The notes below the pieces were generated by a model. The model worked only from the letters and a program-made list of their open reading frames with translations, was not told the DNA's origin and made no database searches. Position numbers and translations under genes: made by a program. This document shows, one piece after another, positions 23,425-34,273 of a DNA stretch of 64,000 nt; the first letter of the stretch is position 1, and the number at the start of each line of letters is the position of its first letter. The stretch comes from Tetrapyrgos nigripes (Eukaryota > Basidiomycota > Agaricomycetes > Agaricales > Campanellaceae): assembly GCA_013368315.1 (NCBI GenBank), contig JAACJM010000030.1:581950-645949 (forward strand), written 5' to 3'.

Positions 23425-24057
23425 TCAACTAGTATAAAATTGAAGTCCTAGTTGTGATCTGAACTTCTTGAATTTTTGTTTGCCAAGGTTCTTTGTAAAC
23501 ATATCGGCGGGATTATTGCTTCCTTCTATGAACTTTACTGTTACGTTTTCATTTGCTACATGTTCACGAATAAAGTGATATTTGACAGCAATGTGTTTTG
23601 AACGTCGTTCTGTAACAGGATTGGATGCAATAAAGATAGATCCTTGATTGTCCCCATAGATATTGATAGCTTTCATCTCAATGTTAAGTTCCTTTAAGAG
23701 AGCTTTTATCCAGATGACTTGGCGACTACAATCACTAAGAGCCATATATTCAGCTTCGGTGGAACTTAACGCAGTTGTGGTTTGAGCTCTAGAGGCCCAG
23801 TAGAAAGTTCCTCGTGCTAACGTTAGGAAGAAACCAGTATGTGATCAATGATCGTTTGGGTCTGATGCCCAATCAGAGTCTGTGTATGCAGTGAGACCAG
23901 TTCCTAATGGATCTAATTCAGTGATCTTTTTCTTGGATCTGTCATACACTAATGCATAGTGTCGAATACCGAGAAGGTAACAGCAAATCCAGAGAGCTTT
24001 GGTTAGATGATCATCTGAAGGGTTTGCAGCGTGTTGTGCCATTTTGGTAATGGCGAA
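23425..24057 (-). pseudogene. Copia RNase H region
   Basis: Two open segments, 24042-23845 and 23745-23425. The first has AITKMAQHAANPSDDHL and YTDSDWASDPND, the characteristic copia RNase H start. The second ends with KHIAVKYHFIREHV and NPADMFTKNL. A stop and frame break separate them near 23,845-23,750. The reading stops abruptly at 24,058, where the CACTGG element begins, so the upstream RT domain is gone. Confidence 0.85.
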
Positions 24058-24480
24058 GGCTATGTCACACTGGAGGCAAATCCCTGTAAATCATCTGCCA
24101 TACAGAGGTATTACAGTGACCTTACAACAAGTCATTCAAAAAGTAATCCACCTTGTATTACAGAGGTATTACAGAGAGAAGAATTTTCCAGAGCAATGCT
24201 GTAAGACTGCTGTAAGACAAGTTGTATTACAGGGACATTTCAGAGGCCAAATCCCTGTAGATCCGGTGCCCTACATAGGGATTAAAGCAAACTTACACCA
24301 AGCCATTCAACAAGTATTCTGCCTTGGATTACAGAAGTATTACAGAGAGAAGAAATTTTGGGAGCAATGCTGTAAGACTGCTGTAAGACAAGTTGGATTA
24401 CAGAAACATTTCAGAGTGACATGGTGTCACAGTAATACATTAGGTAATACAGCCAAGAAATACAGAAGTATTTCAGTGTG

Positions 24481-26582
24481 ACAAAAGTGCGCAGGTTGTG
24501 TCCAGAGTGCGTGGAGGTTGCGTCCAGAGTGCGTGCAGATTGCATCCAGGGTGCGCGCAGGTTGCATCCAGAGGGTGTGCAGGTTGCATCCAGAGTGCGT
24601 GCAGGTTGCGTCTAGAGTGCGCACAGGTTGCGTCCAGGATGCACGCAGGTTGCTTCCAGGGTGCACGCAGGGTGTGTCCAGGGTGCACACAGGTTGCATC
24701 CAGGGTGCACGCAGGTTGTGTCCAGAGTGCGCGCAGGTTGCGTCCAGGGTGCGCGCAGGTTGCATCCAGGGTGCGCGCAGGTTGCTCCAGGGTGCGTGCA
24801 GATTGCGTCCAGAATGCGTGCAGGTTGCGTCCAGAGTGTGTGCAGGTTGCGTGCAGGGTGCGCGCAGGTGTGTGTGCAGGTTGTGTCCAGAGTGTGCGCA
24901 GGTTGCGTCCAGGGTGCACACAGGTTGCGTCCAGAGTCCACGATGCATGCAGGTTGTGTGGTTGCGTCCAGAGTGTGCGCAAGTTGCGTCCAGAGTGCGC
25001 GCAGGTTGCGTCCAGGGTGTGCGCAGGTTGTGTCCAGAGTGCGCACAGGTTGTGTCCAGGGTGCGTGCAGGTTGTGTCCAGAGTGCGCACAGGTTGTGTC
25101 CAGGGTGCGCACAGAGTGCACGCAGGTTGCATCCAGAGTGCGCGCAGGTTCCTTCCAGAGTCCACGATGCATGCAGGTTGTGTGGTTGCGTCCATATTGC
25201 GTGCAGGTTGCGTCCGGAATGGGCGCAGGTTGCATCCAGGGTGCGCACAGGTTGCGTCCAGGGTGTGCACAGGTTGCGTCCAGGGTGTGCACAGGTTGCG
25301 TCCAGGGTGCACAGGTTGCGTCATGGGTGTGCGCAGGTTGCGTCCAGAGTGCGTGCAGGTTGCGTCCAGAGTGTGCGCAGGTTGCGTCCAGAGTGCGTGC
25401 AGGTTGCGTCCAGAGTGTGTGCAGGTTGCGTCCAGAGTGTGCACAGGTTGCGTCCAGAGTGTGGCGTCCAGGGTGCACGCAGATTGCGTCCAGGGTGCGC
25501 GCAGGTTGCGTCCAGAGTGCACACAGGTTGTGTCCAGGGTGTGCACAAGTTGCATCCAGAGTGCGCGCAGGTTGCCTCCAGGGTGTGTGCAGGTTGCGTC
25601 CAGGGTGCGTGCAGGTTGTGTCCAGGGTGCGCGCAAGTTGCATCCAGGGTGCACACAGGTTGCATCCAGAGTGTGAGGTTGCGTCCAGAGTGTGCGCAGT
25701 TGCCTCCAGGGTGCGCGCAGGTTGCATCCAGAGGGCATGCAGGTTGCATCCAGAGTGCGTGCAGGTTGCGTCCAGAGTGTGTGCAGGTTGCGTCCAGAGT
25801 GCGCACAGGTTGCATCCAGAGTGCATGCAGATTGCGTCCAGGGTGCGCACAGGTTGCCTCCAGGGTGCGCGCAGATTGCGTCCAGGGTGTGCACAGGTTG
25901 CGTCCAGATTGCGCACAGGTTGTGTCCAGAGTGTGTGCAGGTTGTGTCCAGAGTGCGCACAGGTTACGTCCAGAGTGCGCACAGGTTGTGTCCAGAGTGC
26001 ACGCAGATTGCATCCAGGGTGCGCGCAGATTGCATCCAGGGTGCGTGCAGGTTGCGTACAGAGTGCACACAGGTTGCATCCAGAGTGTGCACAGGTTGCG
26101 TCCAGAGTGCGTGCAGGTTGCGTCCAGATTGCACACAGGTTGTGTCCAGGGTGCGCACAGGTTGCGTCCAGGGTGCATGCAGGTTGCATCCAGAGTGCAC
26201 ACAGGTTGTGTCCAGGGTGCACGCAGGTTGCGTCCAGAGTGCGCGCAGGTTCCGTCCAGAGTCCACGATGCATGCAGGTTGTGTGGTTGCGTCCTTATTG
26301 CATGCAGGTTGCGTCCAGAGTGCGCGCAGGTTGCGTCCAAGGTGCGTGCAGGTTGCGTCCAGAGTGTGTGCAGGTTGTGTCCAGAGTGCGCACAGGTTGC
26401 GTCCAGATTGTGTCCAGAGTGCGTGCAGGTTGCGTCCAGAGTGCGTGCAGGTTGCGTCCAGAGTGCGTGCAGGTTGCGTCCAGAGTGCGTGCAGATTGCG
26501 TCCAGGGTGCACGCAGGTTGCGTCCAGATTGTGCGCAGGTTGCGTCCAGATTGTGTCCAGAGTGCGCGCAGGTTGCGTCCAT
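24481..26582. repeat. 22 bp minisatellite, about 95 units
   Basis: The tandem unit is GTTGCGTCCAGAGTGCGTGC plus AG (22 bp), for example at 26401-26580. Because 22 is not a multiple of three and the unit lacks stops, long frames stay open on both strands. All three frames of a strand give the same 22-residue period (AGCVQSACRLRPECVQVASR on plus, TQPARTLDATCAHSGRNLHA on minus). These frames are artefacts and not genes. Unit variants are mostly CG to TG or CA changes. Confidence 0.9.
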
Positions 26583-26996
26583 ACATTACAGGAGTATTAC
26601 AAACACATATATTTTTCAGAACAATCCTGTAAGACTGCTGTAAATCAGGGTGGATTACAGCAACATTTCAGTGTGACATAGTGTCACAGTAATACATTCT
26701 GTAATACTGCTGAGAAATACAGAGGTATTTCAGAGTGACACTGGAAGAAATTCCTGTAATTACCCTGTCATACAGGGGTATTACAGCAGCCTTATGTAAT
26801 ACCCCTGTATGACAGGGTAATTACAGGAATTTCTTCCAGTATCACTCTGAAATACCTCTGTATTTCTCAGCAGTATTACAGAATGTATTACTGTGACACT
26901 ATGTCACACTGAAATGTTGCTGTAATCCACCCTGATTTACAGCAGTCTTACAGGATTGTTCTGAAAAATATATGTGTTTGTAATACTCCTGTAATG
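26583..26996. repeat. Near-perfect 0.4 kb palindrome
   Basis: The arm 26583-~26790 (CATTACAGGAGTATTAC onward) is repeated inverted, ending CTCCTGTAATG at about 26,996. The spacer is only a few bases around 26,793. Arms of about 205 bp differ at only a few positions, such as GACACTGG versus ATACTGG. The arms contain subterminal motifs of the CACTGG family. Confidence 0.85.
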
Positions 26997-27084
26997 TAAG
27001 GTGTATTACTTATTGAATGACTTGTAGTAAGGCTGCTGTAATACCCCTGTATGGCAGTGTATTTACAGGGATTTGCTTCCAGTG

Positions 27085-27900
27085 AAGGCAGACAAGGCAG
27101 ACAGAGCAGACGAGGCAGACGAAGCAGACGAAGCAGACAAGGCAGACGAAGCAGACAAAGCAGACAAGGCAGATGATGCAGACGAGGCCGACGGAGCAGA
27201 CAGAGCAGACGAGGCAAACAAAGCAGACAAAGCAGATGAGGCAGACGAGGCAGATGGAGCAGACGAGGCAGATGAGGCAGACGAGGCAGACGGGAGGCAG
27301 ATGAGGCAGACAAAGCAGATGAGGCAGAGGAGGCAGAGGAGGCAGACAAGGCAGACGGGAGGCAGATGAGGCAGACAAAGCACACGAGGCAGAGGAGGCA
27401 GACGAGGCAGACGAGGCAGACGAGGCAGACAGAGCAGATGAGGCAGACGAGGCAGACGGAGCAGACAAGGCAGACAAGGCAGACAGAGCAGACAAGGCAG
27501 ACGAGGGAGACGAGGCAGATGAGGCAGACGAGGCAGACGGAGCAGACGGAGCAGACGAGGCAGACGGAGCAGACGGAGCAGACGAGGCAGACGGAGCAGA
27601 CGAGGCAGACGGAGCAGACGAGGCAGACGGAGCAGACGAGGCAGATGAGGCAGACGAGGCAGACGGAGCAGACGAGGCAGACGGAGCAGACGAGGCAGAT
27701 GGAGCAGACGAGGCAGACGGAGCAGACAAAGCAGACGAAGCAGACGAGGCAGACGGAGCAGACAAGGCAGACGGAGCAGATGAGGCAGACGGAGCAGACG
27801 AGGCAGATGGAGCAGACGAGGCAGACGAGGCAGATGGAGCAGAGACAAGGCAGACAGGGCAGACAAAGCAGACAAGGCAGATGGGGCAGATGTACCACAC
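27085..27900. repeat. 9 bp GCAGACGAG minisatellite
   Basis: About 90 copies of GCAGACGAG and GCAGACGGA, often alternating to give an 18 bp period. The period divides by three, so the frames read as simple peptides (ADEADG, QTRQTE, or SASSAP on minus). These frames show no gene features. The array starts exactly after the inverted CACTGG end at 27,084. Confidence 0.9.
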
Positions 27901-28065
27901 TGAGCAGACGAAGATGACAACGCAGACACAGTAGTCTCCCCTTTTCCTGTCCAGCCTGAGCTGTCTATTTATATTCAGTAAAATTTAATTAACCTGGTTG
28001 AATGAATTCATTGTATTACATCCTGTAAATTTCAGTAAGCCCTTCTGTATTACTTAATTGACATG

Positions 28066-29198
28066 CACTGGAAATCCATCCAACAAGTCTCTTGTAAGTC
28101 CATTGGATACATATACATGATGACTTACAAAATAGTCACTTTTCAGTAAAGTCATTGTAATGTCTTGTGACTTACAAGTGTCTTACTGTGACCAGTCTGT
28201 CACACTGTATATTCTCCATTTAGCATGCAGGTTTTTTCCAGAGACTTACGAGATAGACTTCTAAAACCTGCATCTTGTAATTCCCTTGTAAAATCACAAG
28301 TCTTTCTAGGGTATTACTGTGACACAGATGTCCCTCCATAAATTCAGTGTAAATATGAGCAGTCTTACCCAAGACTTTCAAGTTCTACCTTCTGGTAAGT
28401 CCTCTGTAAATTTTACTTGGTTTACAAACTGTCTTACTGTGACATTATCTCACACTGTAATACCCTGGTATTTCAGTTCTGTTTTACAAGAAGACATACT
28501 GTGACAAAAAAGTCACCTTGTAATTCCACTGTATGCTCTTCAATGCTATACTGTGACAAAGCCTCACACTGAAAGTCTATGGTATGTCCTTGCAGCTTAC
28601 AATGGTCTTTCAGAATAGTCCTCATTTTTTGTCTATTTTGTAATACACTTGTAAGTCAAGCCAACTTACATATTGATTGGTTCCCCATAATACTCTTGTA
28701 ATACTCCAGTAAGGCTGAGGATTTACCCGTGTTTGTAGCAAATGTTTCTTGTAATTCCTTCATAATACAGCTAGTCTTACAAGTGTATTACTGTGACTTG
28801 ATTGTCACTTTGTAAATTTCCTGCAGATTTTGCTTCCGTGTAAGTCCTTTGTAAATCTCTCTTGCCTTACTGTTTGTCATACTGTGATTATCTGTCACAC
28901 TGAAATACTCCAGTATTTCCTATGTGTCTTACTACATGACATATTGTGACAAAAAGTCACTCTGAAATTCCTGTGTAATTCCACAGTATATCCACCAAGG
29001 GTATACAGTGACAGCAAGTCACACTGAAAGTCCATGGTATTTCTTTGTGACTTACAATGGTCATACAAGGTTGTTCTAATTTTTTCTGTCTCTTGTAATA
29101 CTAATGTATGACAAGGAGTCTTACATATTGATTGGCTTGGTGTAATACTCTTGTAAAACCTCAGTAAAGCAGAGGATTTACAAGTGTTTGCACCCAGT
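28066..29198. mobile_element. CACTGG element E2
   Basis: Starts CACTGGAAATCCATCC and ends with the inverted CACTGGGTGCAAAC. It is 1.1 kb, AT-rich and filled with TGTAA, CTTAC and TGTGACA subterminal motifs. No coding capacity. The right end abuts the copia integrase reading frame. Confidence 0.55.
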
Positions 29199-30463
29199 GT
29201 GAGTTCTGTTTTGGAAGCGAGTTTGTTCTTTCGAATTTTCGCTGGAACATAGACATACGCTCCACAGCCAAGTACACGTAAGTGGTCCATACGAGGCTTT
29301 TTCTTCTCCAGAACTTCATATGGTGTTATCCAGTTATGTCACTGCATTGGAGTGTGCGTATACAAATACACTGCATGTGTAACACAAAATTCCCACCAGC
29401 TGTCAGGAAGACACGCGTGTTTGTGCATCGCCTCAGCCTTATCCATTATAGTGTGCATAAGATGCTCAGCACGACCATTTTGTTGGGGGGTGTATGGTGC
29501 GCTTTGTAGGATCTTGATGCCTTTGTCTTTCAACATTTTGATGAAGGCACCTTTGATATATTCTCCCCCTGCATCGGACATCCATTGTTCAACTTTAGAC
29601 TTGTATTGATTCTCAATCATGGCGAGTTACGTGAATCAGCGTTTTCTTATTGTTTAACAGAAAGGCCCACATGTTAGATGTAAAGTCGTCCAAGAAAATT
29701 ATCATGTAATTGAATTTGTGGTACGATTCAGTGGGGAATTCTTTGAGATCCGAATGGATTAATTTAAAGGGACGTGATGCCTGTCTTTCTAATGGTGGGT
29801 AAACTCGTTGTGGTGTTTTACCTTTGAGACATCCGTGGCAAATAGGTGGTTGCAAAGGAATATTGAATTCTGGCCAGCCGTCGGTATGTGTTCGAAGATG
29901 TTTGAGAACATCACGAGAAGGGTGACCAGCGCGTTGATGCGCTAAGTCAAAATTGATTTCGTAAATCATAGCGTCTGCCAAGGAGGCGACGTCAGTTTTG
30001 ATGTGAGGAAGATAGTAAATAGTATCTTCTGGTGATTGTTTGGTAAATGTCAACCAGCGTCGACGCATTGTGTTTCTGTCTATATCTGTCATTTTTCATG
30101 CTTCATCAACATGATCATTTTGTCTGATCCATGGACTGTCACTTTGTCTGACTGTAGGAATGTACCAAGTGACAATAACCATTGATTTAGATCGGCAACA
30201 TAGTAAACAGGGGCAACTTTAAAGTAACGAGATCCCTGTTGTATGATGACGGTACCAGCAGTGTTGGTTTTTGTAACTCCATTTGCAGTTTGAATGGAGA
30301 TTGGATCTACTTTATGTGACTCAACAAAGTCGGTTAAGTCAAAAGTGTAATGAGCAGATGCTCCAGAGTCGAGTAACCATGCGTTGTCATAATGTTTCTG
30401 GTTGATGAGAGTATTTTTCCCTTGCAATTCACACAAGATGAATAATAAGTCCCACAGGGACAT
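29199..30463 (-). pseudogene. Copia protease and integrase region
   Basis: Segments 30463-30089, 30092-29613, 29620-29339 and ~29290-29199 are in copia order. The protease motif is LLDSGASAHYT. The integrase zinc finger has HQRAGHPS and CHGCLKGKT. Catalytic residues are in IHSDLKEFP, SDAGGEYIKG and QQNGRAEHL. The end VLGCGAYVYVPAKIRKNK is followed by KTEL and then the CACTGG end. Frame breaks near 29,615 and 30,090 and the missing RT make it non-functional. Confidence 0.85.
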
Positions 30464-31619
30464 AATATATTTGGTACATTATAAATAGAGGGGCTAATAG
30501 AGCCCAGAGGAGCGGTATGTATAAATATGTTACAAGCATGTGATAATAATTTACATGCGACCGGGCTCATCATCTGCACTGTATGAGATGTGTCAGATAC
30601 TCTATTCACAATGGAAGAGAAAGAGGGTGTGGCGTACCTGTAGTACCCGCCATCATTCCAACTCTCAGAAATGATCTCCTCCTTGGAGTCAGATCCGAGG
30701 GATATAATGTCCATATCTGGAGAACTCAACAGTGGTGTTATGAGGTCCAGTATCGAGTCGGCATCCTCGTTGGCACCTGAGTTGGAAGCACTGGGGGATG
30801 TGGAGATTTCCTTGAATAATAGGGTAACTGACCGCACTTGGCTCCACCCCGATGAATTGGAGGTGCTCATCTGGTCGAGGTCTCCATCGAGGTCCTCAAG
30901 CCCCTCATTGTACTCCCTGTTGAATTCCCCCAAATACCACCTTTGAGTCATCTTGTTGGTGATCATATGAAGACGCTCCTCGAGCGTTTTGTGATTGGGG
31001 TCGACGTTCTCTTTGTCGGAGTCCCCCATATTGATGAGACCAGCCTCCCACATTCTGAGGCGCTTGGTGGACTCTGCTTTTTCCCTCTCAAACTCCTCCG
31101 AGTCCATACTCCCCGTGTTGGAAACGAGGCTGTCTGACAGTCTGTCAAGTTCCTCAGCCATTTCGGTATCGTCGTCTGTTCCCACGCACTTGTTGTGTTT
31201 CCACCCGAAGTTGTTCCATGCCTCCTCTTGCTGTGGAGTACCCTATCACAGATGGTGAACCAATGGTTGTCATCGTGATCAGGGTTTGAGTCGGTGTGAG
31301 AGAAACCAGGAGGATAGGGGGTGACAAAATTTTGCCAATAGTATCGTTCCATGAAAGAACAACCATCGGAGATGATAGAGGGGCTTTGGAATGAGACATG
31401 TGTGCTAGTTCAAGGTCTTTGAGGAGCTCACCAGTTGGCTTAATCCCATTGTCACAAGCGGTTTTAAAGGCATTCTGGACAGATGAGAAAAATCTGTCAA
31501 AAGGCTTTACCGTCTCGCTAAAGAAGGTAGAGGGTTCTGTGACTGTGATGGTCGGAGTTTCCTTGACAAACTTTGCTGCATGTATGACGTGTGAGTGTCC
31601 TAACTTAATAGGACCCATA
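30464..31619 (-). pseudogene. Copia gag-pol linker region
   Basis: Minus-strand frames 31618-31154 and 31185-30334 are open but overlap in different frames. They hold Ser/Glu-rich, acidic segments (for example GDSDKENVDPN) typical of the linker between copia gag and protease, and lack a recognisable domain. Confidence 0.5.
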
Positions 31620-32518
31620 CTCTGGGCTTGTTGCTTCTGGCGTGTTTGTTCACCGGCGCATTTTCTGCAGCCTCGCCAGTTGCCACATCCTCAGCCTTTG
31701 CCTCTCCAAGCGCTGCTGCTGCCTTTATGGCGCTGCTGCTGCTGTTCCTCAAAGACAGGAGGTTTGCCTTTGCGTTTGATTGCAGTGATTTTAGTAGTGT
31801 TAGCAGATTGAGGTTTCTTTCTGCCACGGGCTTCCCAAGTGTTGACAACCTGAGTATGAAGATCATCAAGGGATCCATCTTCGAAGGCGTCAATGTCATC
31901 TTGAGTTTCTTTGGCAATGACATAGCCATAGATATCAGCGGGGAGTTTATTGATAACGATCATGTACTGGAGATATAGGGGAATGGCCGTGTTAATGCCA
32001 GCGTTATTGATCTGAGTGAGGTACATTTTGATGAGATCAATTGCAGCACCGGGATGAGCGTTGCGTGGGATCTCGACGTTCATAGCCCGTTTGAAGTTCT
32101 GAAAGATTTCAGCAGCTCCAGGCTTACCGTAGAGATCTTTGAGTGTTCCCCACATTCTCCTGGTGGTAGTGATATCCTCGAGTTTCATACCAATGGCCTG
32201 GGAGACACGGAGTGTGATAACTCCCATGGCCTTATCGTTATCTTTGTCCCAATTGACAGTGCTACCAGTGGCAGCGGCAGTAAAATGGGTAGGAGAAGTT
32301 TCTTCATCAGTTGCTCCTGCGGCAGCACCAGCAGTGGTACCAGCAGGGGCAGTGGGAGCAGGAGCTGGAGTAATTTCGATATCTCTGGGACGAGGGATAT
32401 TGAGGACATATGCGATGCCCTGAGATTGAAGCCAAGATTTGGACTTGCTGGCCCAAAGGGTATAGTTTGGTCCAGTGAGTTCTGGAACGGTGGACATAAA
32501 ACTTGATCCAGAAGACAT
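31620..32518 (-). pseudogene. Copia gag
   Basis: Frame 32518-31691 starts MSSGSSFMSTVPELTGPNYT, with the UBN2/copia-gag pattern: LTGPNYTLWASKSKSWL, MWGTLKDLYGKPGAAEIF and INKLPADIYGYVI. The C-terminus is basic. A degenerate Cys cluster follows out of frame near 31,640-31,690 (possible zinc knuckle). Confidence 0.8.
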
Positions 32519-32827
32519 TTCAAATGTGATCTGGGGATGTAATCAAACTGTCAGCGTAACATCCTATATGCAAGATAAGCGGCGGCGTTAAGGACGTGCC
32601 ATAAAAATAAATTAAAAGCTGTGGCTAGTGCGCTTATGACAGTGATTATCCCCGGTGTGCATTATACCAGCTTGCAGCCATGTAGGCGCTACTGTGCACA
32701 TACAGCAGCCATAAAGGCGCATGTAAAGAACTTCTGCCACGGAGGGCGATGTTCAAGCAGCTGCAGGGGCGCTACCAGGTATTATGCAGTCTAGGACTTG
32801 CTGCCAGTGATGGCGCAATGTCCAGGG

Positions 32828-32845
32828 CTTGCGGGGCCCATAACC
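32828..32845 (-). other. Probable primer-binding site of the copia element
   Basis: GGTTATGGGCCCCGCAAG on the minus strand follows the 5' LTR end directly. The GGTTATGGG start resembles the initiator-tRNA-Met sites used by copia elements, though I cannot match it to a tRNA here. Confidence 0.45.
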
Positions 32846-33105
32846 TGTTGAGCAGGCTATGTTCTATATATGTAGTGGCAGCTGCATACTTACCTGGGGA
32901 TGTAGAAGTGCTTGTTAGAGTGGTTTGTTAGAGGTTAAGAGCGATGAGTGTTAAGGGAAATCCTTGTTCTTGTAGGGCAATCTATGAGCCCTTACATGTG
33001 ACTACTTATCTAAGAACTTGTACAGTAAGCATAACTAACTAGATTACTATCTAATCTATATCTAATCTAATGTTGATGGCTGCTTACTAATTCGCCAATT
33101 CAACA
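32846..33105 (-). repeat. 5' LTR of the copia element
   Basis: 260 bp, nearly identical to 23001-23279 except for the 19 bp gap and scattered transitions. In element orientation it starts TGTTGAATTGGCG and ends GCTCAACA. Confidence 0.9.
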
Positions 33106-33271
33106 GCGCCTACAATGCATCATAGCATCTGATTTCTTTCCCTTCCCTTTGCATGGTTATAGTCCTTTGCTTCAACTTGAAGTACAAAGAAGTCCTATAA
33201 AATAATGTGTACATTAAAAGCTTGGACTGCAATGGCCTCATATTCGCCACGCTACAGCGCTGGCTCACAAG

Positions 33272-33507
33272 TGTAATGATCAACTCCTCCTCCTCACTCC
33301 TTACTCACATTCTCCACTATCCTCAGTGCATTAGACACTCCTCACTTCTTAGACACTTCCCTGTTTCTCTTTTCCTGTCTTACTACTCCTTTAGTATTAA
33401 GTATAAATACTTGTACATCTCGTAGTATTCTACAGTCTAATCAATTCTTCATTTCCATCTCAAAGTCGTCTTCTAAGTCTTACTAAGGGTCAGCCAGCAC
33501 CCTTACA
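33272..33507. repeat. Probable solo LTR
   Basis: 236 bp bounded by TGTAATGATC and CACCCTTACA (terminal TGTAA/TTACA), with a TATAAATAC promoter-like motif inside. The flanking pentamers ACAAG and ACAAC match at four of five positions. Confidence 0.5.
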
Positions 33508-33649
33508 ACAACCACTTCATCAATGCGGTGAATGATGAGCAGAACACGCAGCAAGCTTGACTTTTATGCATTGTGCATGAAAAATCGTTGTGATCGAGGC
33601 AGAGACACACCCAGTACCAATCCATATTCCGTGGCCAAAAGTTATTAGC

Positions 33650-34273
33650 TATGAGGCCTTTAGGCTGAGTTAACTTAGGTCGACCTCGAAAAATTTTCCA
33701 CGGGTTCAGTCTCCCACCCCTAAGCTGGTCTCTACTCTTCCTGACAACCGAAAAGTCTAGACTCGGTCTGGACTGGGTCCAAGGACTGTTGATGTTGATA
33801 ACCACGATGTCATGCTGCAGCTGATCCCATTAGCGCTCTCTCTCAGAAATGAAGTGGGTGTAGTTCTCCTCGTCTTCCCTTTTTCATCAATTTTCATTGT
33901 AATTCGAGTTTTGGATGGGTTTCATGGTTTGGTCAGGCTCTGGTTATCTGGTTAGAGATATGGCCTGTGATAGAGTTAGGAAAAGGACGATTAGTGTGCA
34001 TGATAAATTAGAATGAGATAGAAAAAATAGTAATCGGGTTTGCCAGCTTCACTGGACATGGATTGTACCTCCTCCCTATTCATTTATTCCTTCATATGCC
34101 AATCATCCTTTCTATTTCTGTTTAGTGATGCGTCTATGGATTTGGGAGAGATCGGAAGGTATGTGAAGATCACTACGGTATACCGGAAGCTGAGTTTGGC
34201 GATGACCTTTTTTTGGTCATATTATCTTGGGCCTCGTAATTTGCCATGCGAAGCAGTGGCATCTTTCCCCAGT
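33650..34273 (+). repeat. Dispersed repeat family R1, copy A
   Basis: Starts GAGGCCTTTAGGCTGAG and ends GCATGGCAAATTAC read on the other strand, near CTTTCCCCAGT. It aligns along its whole length, inverted, with 50131-50791, and at both ends with copies B and D. No coding capacity seen. Confidence 0.8.

Larger units (their letters stand above)
24058..27084. mobile_element. CACTGG element E1
   Basis: Long imperfect inverted ends. The left end (24058-~24480) matches the reverse complement of ~26,750-27,084, including CACTGG, GCAAATCCCTGTAAAT, AAGTCATTCAA and the GTAATACAG subterminal motifs. The left end carries an extra ~190 bp duplicate (24058-24245 and 24246-24480). The interior is a 22 bp minisatellite and a palindrome, with no coding capacity. 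Confidence 0.65.
24058..29198. mobile_element. CACTGG-ended DNA element complex replacing the copia RT
   Basis: The block starts CACTGGAGGCAAATCCC and ends, on the other strand, CACTGGGTGCAAACACTTG, directly in copia coding sequence on both sides. It contains dense subterminal motifs (GTATTACAG, CTGTAATAC, TGTGACA), two minisatellites and a palindrome. No transposase is encoded. Internal CACTGG termini at 27084 (inverted) and 28066 indicate at least two elements, 24058-27084 and 28066-29198, with about 1 kb between them. The termini resemble CACTA/CMC-type ends, but the superfamily is inferred. Confidence 0.7.
23001..33105 (-). mobile_element. Ty1/copia LTR retrotransposon, defective and interrupted
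   Basis: Bounded by two direct LTRs (23001-23279 and 32846-33105) and coding on the minus strand. The flanking pentamers GTGCC (22996-23000) and GCGCC (33106-33110) differ by one CpG transition and are the probable target duplication. The order from the right is gag, protease (DSGAS), integrase, then RNase H, which is the copia order. No reverse-transcriptase YVDD core is found. Where it should lie (24058-29198) there is non-LTR DNA. The element is dead. Confidence 0.9.

Noticed and set aside
24481..26582. CRISPR-like array
   Set aside because: The repeats are contiguous 22 bp units without unique spacers, and the DNA is eukaryotic.
24427..26681. Long Cys/Arg- or His/Trp-rich open frames (up to 704 codons) on both strands
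   Set aside because: They are translations of a 22 bp tandem repeat that is open in every frame. They have no gene-like start, intron or composition.
26948..27929. Cys/Leu/Val- or Ala/Ser-rich open frames of ~300 codons
   Set aside because: They read through the 9 bp GCAGACGAG array and have no independent support. The minus-strand frames would look like membrane proteins only because the repeat translates to CLVCSV.
24055..29201. Target duplication around the whole CACTGG block in copia
   Set aside because: The flanks are TCA and TGA, not identical, and the copia RT between them is missing, so a single clean insertion is not supported.
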